Part shown: positions 1 through 11,879 of the stretch, piece by piece
Layout: the number at the start of each line of letters is the position of its first letter
Position numbering within the stretch: the stretch's first letter is position 1
NCBI GenBank assembly: GCA_019671005.1
Contig: CM033728.1
Location: forward strand, 30,692,207 to 30,756,206
Source: Hibiscus mutabilis
Lineage: Eukaryota > Streptophyta > Magnoliopsida > Malvales > Malvaceae
DNA length: 64,000 bases
Direction: 5' to 3'
Notes under the pieces: model-generated
Database searches by the model: none
Told to the model about the DNA's origin: nothing
What the model saw: the letters and a program-made list of their open reading frames with translations, nothing else
Made by a program: the position numbers and the translations under genes

Positions 1-32
1 TTAAAATCAAGAAAGGGTCTAGACAGTATACA

Positions 33-109
33 TAGTTTTCACCCTGAATTATATTTTCATTTCAATAACTCAATTATGAATTTTATAAACCAATTCAGGG
101 TGAAAACTA
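33..109. repeat. Perfect 18-bp inverted repeat
   Basis: TAGTTTTCACCCTGAATT at 33-50 is exactly complementary to 92-109, with a loop of about 41 bp. The same stretch carries a loose direct repeat: AAATC-A/G-AGAAAGGGT occurs near 5 and again near 141, and TTTCAATAACTC occurs near 60 and 208. It lies in untranslated sequence before the gag relic. Function is unknown; it may be an LTR or leader remnant. Confidence 0.6.
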
Positions 110-216
110 GCTGCAATAGTCTGACATAGTTTTTAATTCAAAATCGAGAAAGGGTTAAACTGCAAGATGAATTTTGGTACAAAGAAAAAAATTCAAGTCA
201 AGATTTCTTTCAATAA

Positions 217-1010
217 CTCTGTAACATCTTTAATGTATATTCGGCTTACGAGTATACGTTAAGGGTGTTACAAGTAACAACTCTATTGATAGGACATGCT
301 CAAATTTGGTGGACCACCATTACTGCTCAGTTTCCTCGGGAGCGAATTACTTGGGAATTCCTTTTAAAAGAGTTTCGGAGCAAATACATTGGTTATGTTT
401 TCATCGAGGATATGAGGAATCAATTTCTAAATTTGAAACAAGCAGGCAGATCAGTATATGAGTATGAGTGTGAGTTTAATAAGCTTAGCAGTTTGCTACA
501 GAGTTCCTTCCAACTGAGAAGCACAGAACTACCATATTTGTGGGAGGTCTAGATTTGGAGTATAAGAAAGTCTTGGTTGCTCTTGATTTGTCTGTATTTC
601 AAGATACGGTCAATCGAGCCAAAGAAATGGAAAGAGTAGAGCAGGAAGAAGCTTCAGATAAGAAGGCACAATCAACCAAGCGACCTAGAGGTCCTAATGT
701 TTTACCCTGGTCTAAATATGGTAAAGGATTCCACCAGCAAGGATTAGTTGGATCAATGTCGTCCTTAAAGAAGGATTTTTCTACTGGTAAATCCAAACAA
801 GTCCACAATCGAACGAGTGGAGCTAAAGGTGATGGATTTTAGATCAAATCAGAATGCAAGATTTGTGGACTAAGACATGTTGATCAATGTTGGCATGCGT
901 CAGAGATAATATGTTATCAATGTGGAAAACCAAGTCACTTCAAACGCGTATGTCCAGAATTACAAGAAAACCAATCGGTGGCTGCTTCTCAGAGAAATAA
1001 ACGAAATTGA
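217..1010 (+). pseudogene. gag relic of element A with CCHC zinc knuckles
   Basis: The retrotransposon gag core is recognisable from GHAQIWW near 295 through an ITWEFLLKEFRSKY stretch, the usual capsid-type segment of plant gypsy elements. The frame shifts near 545 and continues to 842. Beyond it comes a degenerate first knuckle (CKICGLRHVDQC, from 855) and then a well formed CX2CX4HX4C knuckle (CYQCGKPSHFKRVC, 912-953). No credible ATG is seen at the N-terminus; the frame is open back to about 217. Gag would form virus-like particles and bind element RNA, but this copy is broken. Confidence 0.75.
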
Positions 1011-1129
1011 GGTTGGAATTTTCACCAAGGTGCATCAGAAGTTGCATCGAACCTAAAAGGCAAAGCTCCTGCTCGTGTATATAATATCAAGACCACTGAG
1101 AGTAAAGATGATCCCGATGTGATATAAAG

Positions 1130-1573
1130 TAGGCTTGAACTCTTTGACAGACCTATTTTTGCATTAATTGATCTTGGTTCCACTCATTCATATATTAGTT
1201 CTAAAATCATACTAGAAAGAAACATTCCAGTAGAACTAATTACGAGTGAGGTGGTAGCAACCAATCCGATAGGCCAGAGTGCCAAGCTCAAAAGAATTTG
1301 CTGTCATTGTCCCATTAAAATTCAGAATGTGGATCTCCCCCTGACCTTATGGAATTTTTGTTTTGTGAGTTTGAAATAATATTGGGGATGGATTGGTTAT
1401 TTGCATATGATGGTGAAGTGGAGTGCCGATTAAAAAGATTAACTTTAAAGGCACCAGATGGATCACAAATATTATTTGTGGGTGAGAAGCCGTATCATCG
1501 TAGTAATGTTATTTCGGTTGTTGTTGCGAATACAATGTTGATGAATAGGTGTGAAACATATTTAACTCCCTAA
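1130..1573 (+). pseudogene. Aspartic protease relic of element A
   Basis: The stretch at about 1135-1200 reads FALIDLGSTHSYIS, which aligns with the pepsin-like retroviral protease active site of plant gypsy elements. Family members usually carry D-S/T/P-G-S-T; here the middle residue is leucine. The downstream ILGMDWL motif (near 1380-1400) marks the C-terminal end of the protease. Frames are broken between the two blocks. The enzyme would have processed the gag-pol polyprotein. Confidence 0.7.
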
Positions 1574-1649
1574 ATTTATACCTTGAAGAATGAAGTGAAA
1601 ATAGAAGATATACCTATGGTGTGAGAATTTCCAAATGTATTCCCAGAAG

Positions 1650-3286
1650 AATTATCGGGATTACCTCCAGATAGAGAGGTGGAATTTGGAATTGATGTAT
1701 TACTCGGTACAACACCTATATTGATGGCACCGTATCGTATAGCACCTGCTGAACTCAGGGAACTCAAGTCACAGCTACAAGAATTACAGAATCGAGGTTT
1801 TATACGGCCAAGTATATCACCTTGGGGAGCACCCATATTATTTGTAAAGAAGAAAGATGGATCAATGAGATTGTGTATTGATTATCGTCAACTTAATAAA
1901 GTGACGATAAATAATAAATATCCATTGCCTAGAATTCATGATATTTTTGATCAATTAAAGGGGGCAGCAGTGTTCTCTAAGATTGATCTTCGATTGGGCT
2001 ATCATCAATTGATGATTAAAGAGTAGGATATTCCAAAAACGACTTTCAGGACTCGATACGACCATTACAAGTTCGTGGTAATGCCGTTTGGATTAACTAA
2101 TGCCCCAATAGCATTTATGGATTTGATGAACTGAATTTTTTAGCCATACCTGGACCAGTTTGTGGTGGTATTCATAGATGATATCCTGGTTTATTCTAAA
2201 ACCAAATAGAATCATGATGTTCATCTCAGAATAGTTCTTCAGATCTTAAGGGAGAAGAAGCTATATTCGAAACTATCTAAATGTGAGTTTTAGCTTTCTA
2301 AGGTGACATTTTTTGAACATATAGTATCGGCTGAGGGAATTCGGGTTGATCCTCAGAAGATTCAAGCTATCATAGAGTGGAAACCTCCTAAAAATGTTAC
2401 AGAGGTTAGAAGTTTTCTCAGATTGGCAGGATACTACCGCCGGTTCATGAAAGATTTCTCGATGATTGTTGCACCTATTACGAAACTGCTCAGGAAGAAT
2501 GTATCTTTTATATGGACTAAAGAATGTCAAGAAAGCTTTGAAAGATTGAAGAAAATCTTGACAGAAGCTCCGGTGTTAGTTCAACCCGAATCGGGTAAGA
2601 ATTTTGTGGTGTATAGTGATGCATCGCATAATGGTTTGGGCTGTGTACTTATGAAAGACGGGAAAGTGGTGGCTAATGCTTCTAGGCAACTTAAAACTCA
2701 TGAGAGAAATTATCCTACTCACGACTTGGAGTTAGCTGCGGTTGTTTTTGCTTTAAAAATTTGGCACCACTACTTATATGGTGAAAAATGTTATATATAC
2801 ACAGACCATAAAAGCCTGAAATATCTTTTAACGCAGAAGGAGCTGAATCTAAGACAGAGGCGACAGAACGAGCTAATTAAAGATTACGATGCAATTATTG
2901 ATTACCAACCGAGAAAGGCTAATGTGGTGGTAGACGTACTTAGCCGAAAGATATTTTTAGCTCTACGAATATCGAATGCTCAATTATCAATATTGGATGA
3001 TGGTGCTTTACTTGCTGAGCTGAACATCAGGTCTACCTTGATAGATAAAATAAAAGAATCACAAGAAAAAGATGAAAATTGTTTAGAGAGAAAGAAGAAA
3101 ACTACAAGGGGAGAATCTTCAGACTTCGAAGTGAAGTCCAATGGATGTTTATATTATAAAGGACATGCTTATATTCCTGAAGAAGAGGAATTGAAAAAGG
3201 TAATTCTTATAGAAGCACATTATAGTCCTTTAACAATGCACCCGAGAGGAAATAAAATGTATCAGGATTTGAATAGACGTTTTTAG
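1650..3286 (+). pseudogene. Reverse transcriptase and RNase H relic of element A
   Basis: RT blocks are clear: WGAPILFVKKKDGSMRLCIDYRQLNK (shortened here to its first part, near 1825-1900), the catalytic FIDD box at 2171-2182, then GYYRRFMKDFS near 2430. In-frame stops include TAG at 2024 and others around 2130-2300, so RT is interrupted. From 2303 a 327-codon frame is open through the RT thumb, RNase H (VVYSDASHNGLGC near 2610, TDHKSLKYLL near 2800) and into the integrase zinc-binding region. RT and RNase H would copy element RNA into DNA. Confidence 0.85.
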
Positions 3287-3895
3287 TGGCCATGAATGAA
3301 AAGAGCTATAACAGAATTCGTATCCAAATGCTTAACTTGTCAGCAAGTTAAAGCAGAACATCAAGACCGCAAGATTATTGGGCCTGATTTAATTCAAGAA
3401 ATAGAAGAAAAAGTGAAGATAATTCGAGATAATCTAAAAGCAGCTTTCGATAGGCAAAAAGCTTATTCAGATTTAGAAAGAAAAGACGTTGAATACCAAG
3501 TGGGAGACAAAGTATTCTTGAAAGTTTCACCATGGAAGAAAATAATGAGATTTGGAAGAAAATGGAAGCTTAGTCTCAGATTTATTGGTCCGTATGAAAT
3601 CTTGAAAAGAGTTGGACCGGTGGCTTATCAATTAGCTTTACCACCAGAAATGAGCAAGATTCATGATGTTTTTCATGTATCGATGCTTCACAAATATAGG
3701 TCGGATCCTTCACATGTCATTTCACCTGCAGAAGTTAAGATGCAATCTGATTTGACATTTGAAGAAGAATCAGTAAAGATTTTAGCTCATGGGGTGAAGA
3801 AATTGAGAAACAAATCGATTCCATTGGTTAAAGTGTTTGGAAGAATCATAAAGTGGAAGAAGCCACTTGGGAAACCGAAGAGAGAATGAAAGAAC
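3200..3895 (+). pseudogene. Integrase with catalytic core deleted; C-terminal domain kept
   Basis: The N-terminal HHCC zinc-binding domain is present: histidines near 3220-3240 and CLTCQQVKAEHQ at about 3329-3362. One residue later the sequence jumps to the IGPDL...KVKIIRDNLKAAFDRQK segment that normally follows the core, so the whole DDE domain is absent. The 197-codon frame (3296-3889) stays open across the junction. It includes the GPYEILKRVGP/HDVFHVS C-terminal module (near 3590-3680) and a degraded chromodomain. A TAG at 3284-3286 separates it from the RNase H frame. It cannot encode an active integrase. Confidence 0.8.
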
Positions 3896-3899
3896 AGTC

Positions 3900-6727
3900 C
3901 CAATATTCGATTAGTGACCAAAACGTAAAAATCAAAAGTTAGTGGTTTTAGTTCAGTGACTAAACGTAAAGTTTTAAAGTTTGGTGACAAAAGTGATAAG
4001 TTGAGAAAATTTCAAGGACCAACATGGTAATTTTCCCAATAATTATTTTTATTCCATAAATAAGTATATCATCTAAGGGTATGGATCGAATATAAAAACT
4101 TTGGTTTGATCTGATGTTTCTATTATTGGGAAATTACGGTTAAAGTTTAAGTGGAATTTGAGTAATCGTATGAGCTCGAAATTTTATGAAAATTTGAAGG
4201 AAGTCTTAGGAAGAACTGAGGAACATGACATTGAAGTTTTTTTTAAATCATGCTTGATCGATTTAGATTCGATTGAACACAGTATATGGAATAATGCATA
4301 AATGGCATTTTGAAAGATATAAAGATTCATTAATGACAAAATGGTCATTTTACCCATACTTTTTAATTATAATTGATTAAAAAGATAAGGAACAGTATAT
4401 ATGTCAATACCTGATTGATTAAAAAGATATAAAGATTCAATTTTTGCCTTGATTTGTTTGATTTTTGGCTAGAGACGTGAAACAAGAATGTGATCTCCAT
4501 TGAATTCTCTATCTTTTGGTATAAGTTTTGCTTAGTTTCCATGTCTCTAAGTTGAGATTGATGATTAGGGTGGTTGAAGAACATGTTAGGTTTTCATAAT
4601 TTAATGTTCAATCAAGTTGGAAATGGTGTTGTAGTGTTGTTTTTATGCTTGAAATGATGAAAATTCTCTTGGAAAACCTATAGGGACTATTTCGGCAATA
4701 TGAAGAAAATTAAGGGAAATTTTGTAAAAATTGTTTTGATGATGGATTTGATTAGAATGATGTTTTCCATGCTTAATTATGTCATTTGAATAAAGAAAAC
4801 ATCATGTTTGGAGCATTTTGTGAATATTGTAAATTGGGTGAAATAAGTGAGAAACTAGAAAATATTCAAGAAGTATAGATATGTTGTTTGCTATTATTCA
4901 AGGATCATTTTAGTATTAAAAATTTTTGGAATGTGAGATGAAGTGTGAAAGTTTCCAAATTTTAGATGATAAACCATAAGAGAGAGAATTTAGGGTTTAA
5001 AGTGAAATTATCAAACTTATGGTTGCAATTTGCAATTTGCAATTTGCAATTTGAGATTAGATTAAAGTGTAGGAAGCATTGTTGTTACAAAGAAGTACTT
5101 GGTTGAAAATGTTAAATTTTCCAACTTGGTATGTACATGTATTAGTAAGGTTTGGACATGTACTTAAGGTTGCTTGTGTTATGTATTTAATGTACATACA
5201 GATAACAAGCAAGTTCGAGATCAAACGAGTGACGAAAGAAGATAAAAAATGCAACCGAACTTAGTGAGGCTAGTATAATTTGTACTTTTGAAAGTGTCAA
5301 TGTGAGTGCAATGCATGCATAGTATGATATTTATGTCATTAATTATATATATAGTTTTGACATGTTAGAAATATGTCAAGAATTGAAAACATATGCATGG
5401 ATCACTAATTATTTATGAAATGTTATTTTGGGTATGAACTGCCCAATATGAATATTATTGCTATGGATGAAATTATTGTTGATATAAATAGCCCAATGTA
5501 TGAAATAGGAAGTCAAAGGTATAGTTGGATATCCATAGAGTCATAAACAGTTGAATAAATATTCTAAGCACTTTAGGTAAAGTGCAATTTTTATTAATCG
5601 TATACTCCGATAAGTATACATAAGCAATTAGGTGCTAAGCACTTCTGGTAAAGTGAAAATAATACACTATACTCAAGTAAGTATAGGGGAAATGACTCAT
5701 GTACATAGATTTCCTTAAATCGATACTTGGGCTAAATGAATTGAAAAACAGGATGGAAAGCTTGAAAGCTTGATGATAAATATGGCAACGGTAGTGGTAA
5801 GAATCAAAGTTATTACCTTGTGATGTGTTGTTATATATAATGTCATATATGCTAGCAAGCATAAAATGGTAAGTGATCATATGCATTGTTATTATATTAC
5901 ATTGATATCTATGTTAGGTTGCATTTGACTAAAGATTATTGCCTCACTAAGTATATACTTAGCGTATGATGAATTTCATGCATAAGTTTTAAAGGAGCTT
6001 CGAGGGAAGAGTAGCCAAGCATCACTTTCTTATTTTGGGAGGTATATCTCCACATTCATAGTAATGTTAATGACATCCATCCTTTCTTTTGGAAATGCAC
6101 TAGATGGCATGTATAATTAGTGGGGTTTGTAATAACTTATTACCAAATATGGTTGGTTTAATAGTTGATATAATATGGATGATGAACCTAGTAAGTTCTA
6201 TTATGCTTATAAATGATAATGGACGAAGTTTTTAGTAAATGTGGTACTTAAGGTAGAAAGATTAAAAATCTGCCCAGAAATATATGCAAAAGCAGTGTGT
6301 TTGAAACATCAGCATAAATTCCACAATTGGACTTAGAAAGTGAATCTTATATGTATGAACTAGAAATTTTATCTAATTTCGAGTTGTATGTAAAAAGTTA
6401 TGAATTTTTATTCGATGGAAGGTAAAAAAACAGGGTAGCAGAATTTCAGTATTTCTGGGCTGTGACGTGAATTTAAAGATTTATTTGAATTTTTGTGTAA
6501 TGAATTTAGGTTAATAATGTATATGGTTAGAAAGCTTAATGAATCTAGTTTAATTAGAAAATTAAAGAATGAGTTTTTGATGTCTATAAAATGTTTTATA
6601 AATTTTTGAGTAAAGATAGTACAGGCTGTCAGTTTTCAAAATAAAGGAAATAAACAGGATTTAATCTTAGTTAGTAACATAACTGACTCATATTTGATAA
6701 CGAATACGGGGAAGGGTTGTGTCACAC
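3900..6727 (+). repeat. Probable 3' LTR of element A, 5' end missing
   Basis: Directly after pol comes non-coding sequence with repeated GTGACTAAA/GTGACCAAA words (3915-4000). These are typical of positions 100-250 inside the Tekay-like LTRs seen intact elsewhere in the window. The expected TGTAACNCCCC opening is absent, which suggests a deletion joining pol to the LTR interior. The tract is AT-rich, has no supportable ORF, and ends near 6727. No clean partner LTR is in view, so the boundaries are approximate. Confidence 0.5.
5023..5053. repeat. TTGCAAT heptamer tandem repeat
   Basis: Four perfect head-to-tail copies of a 7-bp unit plus a partial fifth, inside the LTR-like tract of element A. 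It is probably a microsatellite of no function. Confidence 0.85.
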
Positions 6728-7071
6728 CCCTAGCTTCAATGCTCTAGCGCTTTACTACTTCCTTCAATCCTTGCTTTCATGCACTTAAACACACTACATT
6801 CCCTATTAATAGCATCAATATAAAAAACATTAAGCTCAAGCATAAAGTCCCTAAATATATACTAAATGATCATAAATGCAACTATACAGGCTCGAATACA
6901 TGCAATATTTTAAGTAAAAAGCCTAAAATATAGATTTTCTATAGAGTTCTCATCTAGTATAAGGTATAAATTAATACGCGTGTCGACAAATGACTGATGG
7001 GCACCTAAAGGGGAAAAAAATTTGTTTTGTGTTCAATCCTTTTTTTTGGGTTTTGCTATCCACAACCCCTA
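6728..7071. other. Unassigned AT-rich gap
   Basis: No ORF, RNA gene or clear repeat boundary is seen. It starts with TCACACCCCTAGC, directly next to the end of the element A LTR tract, and runs into the fold-back element. It is probably a retrotransposon remnant. Confidence 0.3.
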
Positions 7072-7557
7072 GGGTTGTCAATAAGAACTACATAAATTTC
7101 AATCATTAATGCATATTTTGCTTTTTAATAAAATTTAATAAAATATAATTAATTATATTCCTAAAAATTTTTTGTTCCATTAATTTAGGGCATTTAATGT
7201 AATTAATATTCACCTAAAACTCTAAAACTATAAAAACCTAAACACTAATCCCTAAAACCTCAAACCCCAAACCCTAAACCCTAAAAGTTAAACCATAAAT
7301 CCTAAACCCTAAACTCTAAACCCTAAATATTAAACCCTAAACTCTAAACCCTAAATATTAAACCCTAAAATATAAAACCCATAAACCCTAAACTAAATAC
7401 TAAACCCTAAACACTTTTAGGTGAATATTGATTATATTAAACACTAAATTAATAGAGGGAACTTTTTAGGAATATAATTAATTAAATTCTATTAGATTCT
7501 ATTGAAAAGTAAAATTATTATTATTAATTGAAATTATGTAGTTCTTATCAATAATCC
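7072..7557. mobile_element. Fold-back element enclosing telomere-like CCCTAAA array
   Basis: Two inverted arms of about 140 bp (7072-7219 and 7414-7556) pair well. Left-arm AATATTCACCTAAAA matches right-arm TTTTAGGTGAATATT, and both outer ends carry ATAAGAACTACATAA or its complement. Between them, 7225-7410 is a dense, imperfect array of AAACCCTAAA units, the plant telomere heptamer, with variants such as AAATATTAAACCCT. There is no ORF. It looks like a non-autonomous fold-back or MITE-type element that captured or grew telomere-like repeats. A real telomere is excluded by its short length and internal position. Confidence 0.75.
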
Positions 7558-7589
7558 TATCGAAATCATTTTTAAACCAGGGTAAAATA

Positions 7590-9931
7590 GCTTGACGATT
7601 AATTTGTGAAAATTATTGGTTTTCATTTAAATTTGATTTTGAAAAATATTTTGGAGTCTCCACCAGTCACTTTGGTAGACCGGACACCATAAAACAACCA
7701 GAGATTCATTCTTTTAAAAATAGAGTTTGGGAGTCGGTTACGTGTGGGGAAGGATTAGCACCCCACAAACACTCAATATCGGTACCTTAAATTTTACGTG
7801 GCATGTTGGCATTTTGAGAACAATAATTCAAATTTAATTTGAACATTAATTATTAATTGGGTTTGTGTTCCAAATGGAAATATTCCTTTTATAAGGAAAT
7901 ACATATTTGTTTCGAATATGAGATTGGAAACACCCATATTCGCTCAGGGCACTTCTATTCATATTCCAAAAATACATTTCGAATATAAAAGGTTTTATAT
8001 GCATGATTAATTATTGTCTTGTTTATTTTAAGAAGTAATCTAAAAGACACTATTCAATTTCATGTATTTATTTTAAATCTATGAATATTATTTAATTTAA
8101 AGGTTTACTTGAGACAACACCCAATTACTTGAGAGCCATCCATATTTAAACCTCGAAATTAGATAACATTCCTTAACTCGTTTAATTAAACTAATTATGT
8201 AAGTTCTAATCCTAATTAAGGCTCTAATTAATTAATCTAGATTATTTGTCAATTTTATAAGGATTTTAATGAATACTAAGTATTCTACTTAAAAGCTCAT
8301 GTTGGACAACACCCCATTGCAATGGGACGTCACCCAAATTGGAACTTCAAAGCTTCCCACTTAATATTCATTAACTTGCTATAATGGCCTTTTTTAATTA
8401 ATTATTAAATACTAATAGAACTTAGAACTAAGGCTCTAAACAATTAAAATAAATCTAAGTATTTTTAATTGTCTAACAATATACTACATGAATTAATTAA
8501 TGCATGCAACAATCATATAGGCATTTAATTAAAACTGTAAAGGACCAATTGAATTAAATAAGAACTGGAACTAAAGAAAAGGAGGATTGAATGAAATTTT
8601 ATTGAAACTTGGGAGCTCAATTATAAGAAACTGAAAAGAAGGGCGCGGACACAGTCGGGGATTCATGGGCTTGGGAGCCCAAGGGTACAACCTATTTAAA
8701 GGCTCCATCAGCCATTCATTTTTTCCTTTTTCTCATTTTTTAGATTTCCCCTCTCTCTTTCTCTCTCAACAAACATCCTAAGCCCAGAAAACTCACCCGA
8801 AATGGATCAAATCCACTAGTTTTTGGATGAGTTCATCATGTGTTCTTCATAAACACAATGAACTCCAGCGAGCCCTGCCACATGTTTCGCCAAGATGATT
8901 TCTTCGGAGAGTCTTCGTTCACTTACAATACTTCACCGACAATCACTCATCACCCTTACTTTGCTCCGACCACCCTCGTCCCAACTCCGACAGTCGTAAA
9001 GTGATTTTCAGGCACCGTCGAGCAATTTTTGCCCACCACAAAACAAAAAAAGCTCTTTTTCGTCGATTCTACCCATATATTTAATCTCGGCTCGATAGAG
9101 CCACCCAACTCTGACCACCTAACTTAGTCTACCCATTCCCAAGCCATCTTTGACTCCAATAAACTAAAACCTCAGGACGAGAAATAGGATAAGTCTATGA
9201 TTACCATTATTTTCTTTGGATCTTTTTTTTATATTTTTTTCTTGTTTATGGATAAAAATTGATATTTTGTTTCTTTTCTTTGCAGGAATCGGTAAAAGAA
9301 AAAAATACCTCTGATGGTGTTTGACGGTCGATCTCAGTTTGGATGTCGATGACGCTCTACCTTCTACGATGTCGGTTCATATTTCCAGTGTTTGCTTTAT
9401 TTTCTAGTGATTGCTCGAATTCTAAGGGTAACTTCTTTCTCTTCTCCTTTAATTTTGATAATTATTAGCCCCTTAGTTACTGGCATTAATTTCTGATGAA
9501 ATTCTCTCTCTTTCCTTTTATAGGTGGGTGGATTTTGATGTCATGGATGACGCCACACAGGTGACATCATCATCCAGTTGGTGACAGATAAGAGGAGAGA
9601 AACACAGATCTATGTGCATAGGTTTAGGCCAATCAAGGGTTGCCATATGGCACATTTGGGCGGGAAAATTGAATATTTGTGTTTGTTGGGCTATGTTGGG
9701 TTGTAAAGCTGATATAATGAGCTATAAAGGGTTTAAAAATTGGGTTTTTGGTATTTGATGTAATTGGACTTCGAGTATTAAAAGACATTTGGATTTTAAT
9801 TGGATATTTATAAATATTAGACTGGTTTTATTGGGTTTATTTACTATCTACTATTTATTTATTTTTTGTTTTATTTATAGAGAAATATATGTATATATTT
9901 AGGTATACCCAGGTAAAATTCGAGTCTTACA
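7590..9931 (-). repeat. Tat-like LTR, reverse strand (element C)
   Basis: On the minus strand this begins TGTAAGACTCG (start at 9931), just after a purine tract (9932-9948), and carries a TATA box 400 bp in. Near its far end is TGGTGGAGACTCC (7653-7665, minus), resembling sequence near the end or primer site of Tat/Ogre-like LTRs; the exact LTR end between 7590 and 7665 is uncertain. About 740 bp (9195-9931) reappear at 43039-43743. A second TATA-like TATTTAAA at about 8693 on the plus strand may indicate a further nested fragment. No ORF is supportable. Confidence 0.6.
9514..9522 (-). promoter_or_regulatory. TATA box of the Tat-like LTR
   Basis: The minus strand reads TATAAAAGG about 410 bp from the LTR start, followed by a CT/GA-rich leader. 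This is the usual position for the LTR promoter and supports the minus-strand orientation. The related copy at 43.3 kb has a weaker version (ATATAAAAAGG). Confidence 0.6.
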
Positions 9932-10413
9932 GTTGCCCCTCTTTGCTCATTATTGTGGAACATGAATTGTGCATGGGCTGAAAAGACACGAATTTGTCCA
10001 AACTATCTGACTGCCATCCTGAGCTACAAGTTCTTCTTATTATGAACTTTCACTCCTTCTTACTCTCTAGAAATATTGAACACGTTATTCTCATTAGGAA
10101 TTTACCAATCCTTCTGTCAAGGCTAACTGCAAAGTCTGAACTAGTTCTTCTCATTAGGAACCCATTCATTCCTCTTGGCCATACTGATCCACCTCTTTGC
10201 AAAGGTGTTGAACAAGCAAACTCTTCTCATTAGGAACTCCTCGTTCTTCTTGAAAGCATTGATCTACTTTTCTCTTTTCTTCTTCTTCTAGAAAACATTG
10301 ATCCACATCTCTACAATGGTGTCGAACAAGCAAGTTCTTCTCATTAAGAACTTCTCATTCTTTGTTGGAAATGTTGATCCACCTCTCTGCAAAGGTGTTA
10401 AAAAAGCGATCTC

Positions 10414-10686
10414 TTCTCATTAGAAACTTCTCATTCTTTTTTTGGCGAGCTTTTCTTATTAGGAACTCTATATTTTTTGTTGGGTGAGTTCTTCTCTTTA
10501 GGAACTCTTCATTCTTTGTTGGGTGAGTTTTTTTCATTAGAAACTCAGTTTTCTTTGCTTGGCAAACTATTTTCATTAGGAAATCTATATTCTTTGCAAG
10601 CCAAACTCTTCTCAATAGGAGCTCTTTATTCTTTGTTGTGCAAACTCTTCTCATTAGAGCTCTCTATTCTTTGTTGGGAATGTTGA
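10414..10686. repeat. 39-bp minisatellite, seven units
   Basis: The core TTCTCATTAGGAACTC recurs at 10414, 10453, 10492, 10531, 10570, 10609 and 10648, a constant 39-bp step. Looser copies without fixed spacing occur back to about 10030. Because 39 is a multiple of three, open frames cross it on both strands (for example a 13-residue repeat related to TKNEEFLKRRTHP on the minus strand). I regard these as by-products, not genes. Confidence 0.9.
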
Positions 10687-11224
10687 TTCACCTCTTCCTC
10701 GGGAGAAAAACTGAACTTGCAAAATGAAATATCATCAGTTAATAAAAATTCTTCCTGAAGTAATATGAAATATCTTCAATTTCTTGCTTGAAGCACTGAG
10801 ATCCATATTGTCACTGCTTTTTCTACCTAAGGTGTCTCAATCTTTCAGTTTGAAACTCGCATGGGATCTTTTGTTTCTCTTTCTCTATTGATCAATCTCC
10901 TTCTATGCTTGAAATGTATATACGACTTGCAAAAGTAAAATCTATCATCAATCATTAAATATTAATTGTATGGTAAATTTACAATTTAAGTAAATCATTA
11001 AGAAACTTCAAGTGCTTCAATGAAAGACACTGGAACTTTTGATCAATTAAACTACGAATCTTCTTCATTTAAGCCTGAGGTTGATCTATCTTGCTTTGAA
11101 ACCTGGTAACATGAACTTCCTTCTTTTCCTTGAAACTGATGGCCTAAAAGGTTTAAATCTTTGTCGATACCATGCCTCCACTGTCTTGTTATGGTGACAC
11201 ACGTAAAAGTTCTCATCATTTCTG

Positions 11225-11448
11225 AAGATGTCGGCTCGAAGGACTTAGCATCATACTCGAAGGACTTACTAATGACCTGAAGGATTTAGAATTGTATTGT
11301 ACTTTCTGTCTTGTGCAAATTTTCTCATCACTCCCGAAGGTGATGGCTCGAAAGACTTAACATCATGCCCGAAGGACTTGCTAATAACCTGAAGGTTTTA
11401 GGATTGTAATGCACTTTCTGTCTTATGCAAACAATCAGAAAATCTATT
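11225..11448. repeat. Two-copy 112-bp direct repeat
   Basis: GGCTCGAAGGACTTAGCATC at 11233 recurs as a near copy at 11345, and the similarity continues through CTAATGACCTGAAGG and ACTTTCTGTCTT. It lies in the same non-coding tract as the minisatellite. Confidence 0.75.
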
Positions 11449-11879
11449 TTGAGATCTGCTTCTTCAAATGAGCTGATATCTTTGCTTCACAAAAATGTCA
11501 TTAAAATCTTTGCTGGATATACTTCTCCAATCTCGAAGTTGTAGATTAAAATCTTTGCTTGTTCTTTGTTGATTATGTAAATTCCTAACGAATCACACAA
11601 AAATGCTCTGAATGTAGGAGTTAGCATGTTCCTATCTTATGGATGCCTAACTATGTATGATACATGAATGATGATCGAGGACCACTTTGGCGAGTTTTCA
11701 TCTCAAGGAAGCTTAAAAATTCCTTGCTTCATTTTTTATTAAAATTCCTTTTGTTGCCAAAGTAACCCATCTCACACTCAAGTTCAATCTTCAAGATCTC
11801 TGCATCTTTTGCTCCAAAGCGTATTTTCAGGTTTTCACTTTAGATTGCTTTTCTCAAAGCGCCTTTTTGGGTTCACTTC

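Larger units (their letters stand above)
1..6727 (+). mobile_element. Element A: decayed Ty3/gypsy chromovirus (Tekay/Del-like)
   Basis: The order gag, CCHC knuckles, protease, reverse transcriptase, RNase H, integrase, LTR is that of a Ty3/gypsy element read on the plus strand. The pol proteins resemble the Tekay/Del chromoviruses elsewhere in this window. Reading frames are broken repeatedly, so the element is dead. The 5' LTR, primer site and gag start are not identifiable here and may lie left of the window or be deleted. The right limit is the approximate end of an LTR-like AT-rich tract that finishes with a GTGTCACA-type end. Confidence 0.85.

Noticed and set aside
264..272. GGGTGTTACA as the end of a 5' LTR of element A
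   Set aside because: The gag reading frame is open through this point back to about 217, and no primer site follows. The resemblance is probably chance.
7225..7410. A true telomere or chromosome-fusion scar
   Set aside because: The array is short, degenerate and enclosed by inverted arms. Host and transposon DNA continues on both sides.
10355..10686. A repeat protein encoded by the 39-bp minisatellite
   Set aside because: Open frames on both strands come from a unit length divisible by three. There is no start context, domain or neighbour to support a gene.
10414..10686. CRISPR-like array
   Set aside because: The repeats are contiguous without unique spacers, and this is plant nuclear DNA.
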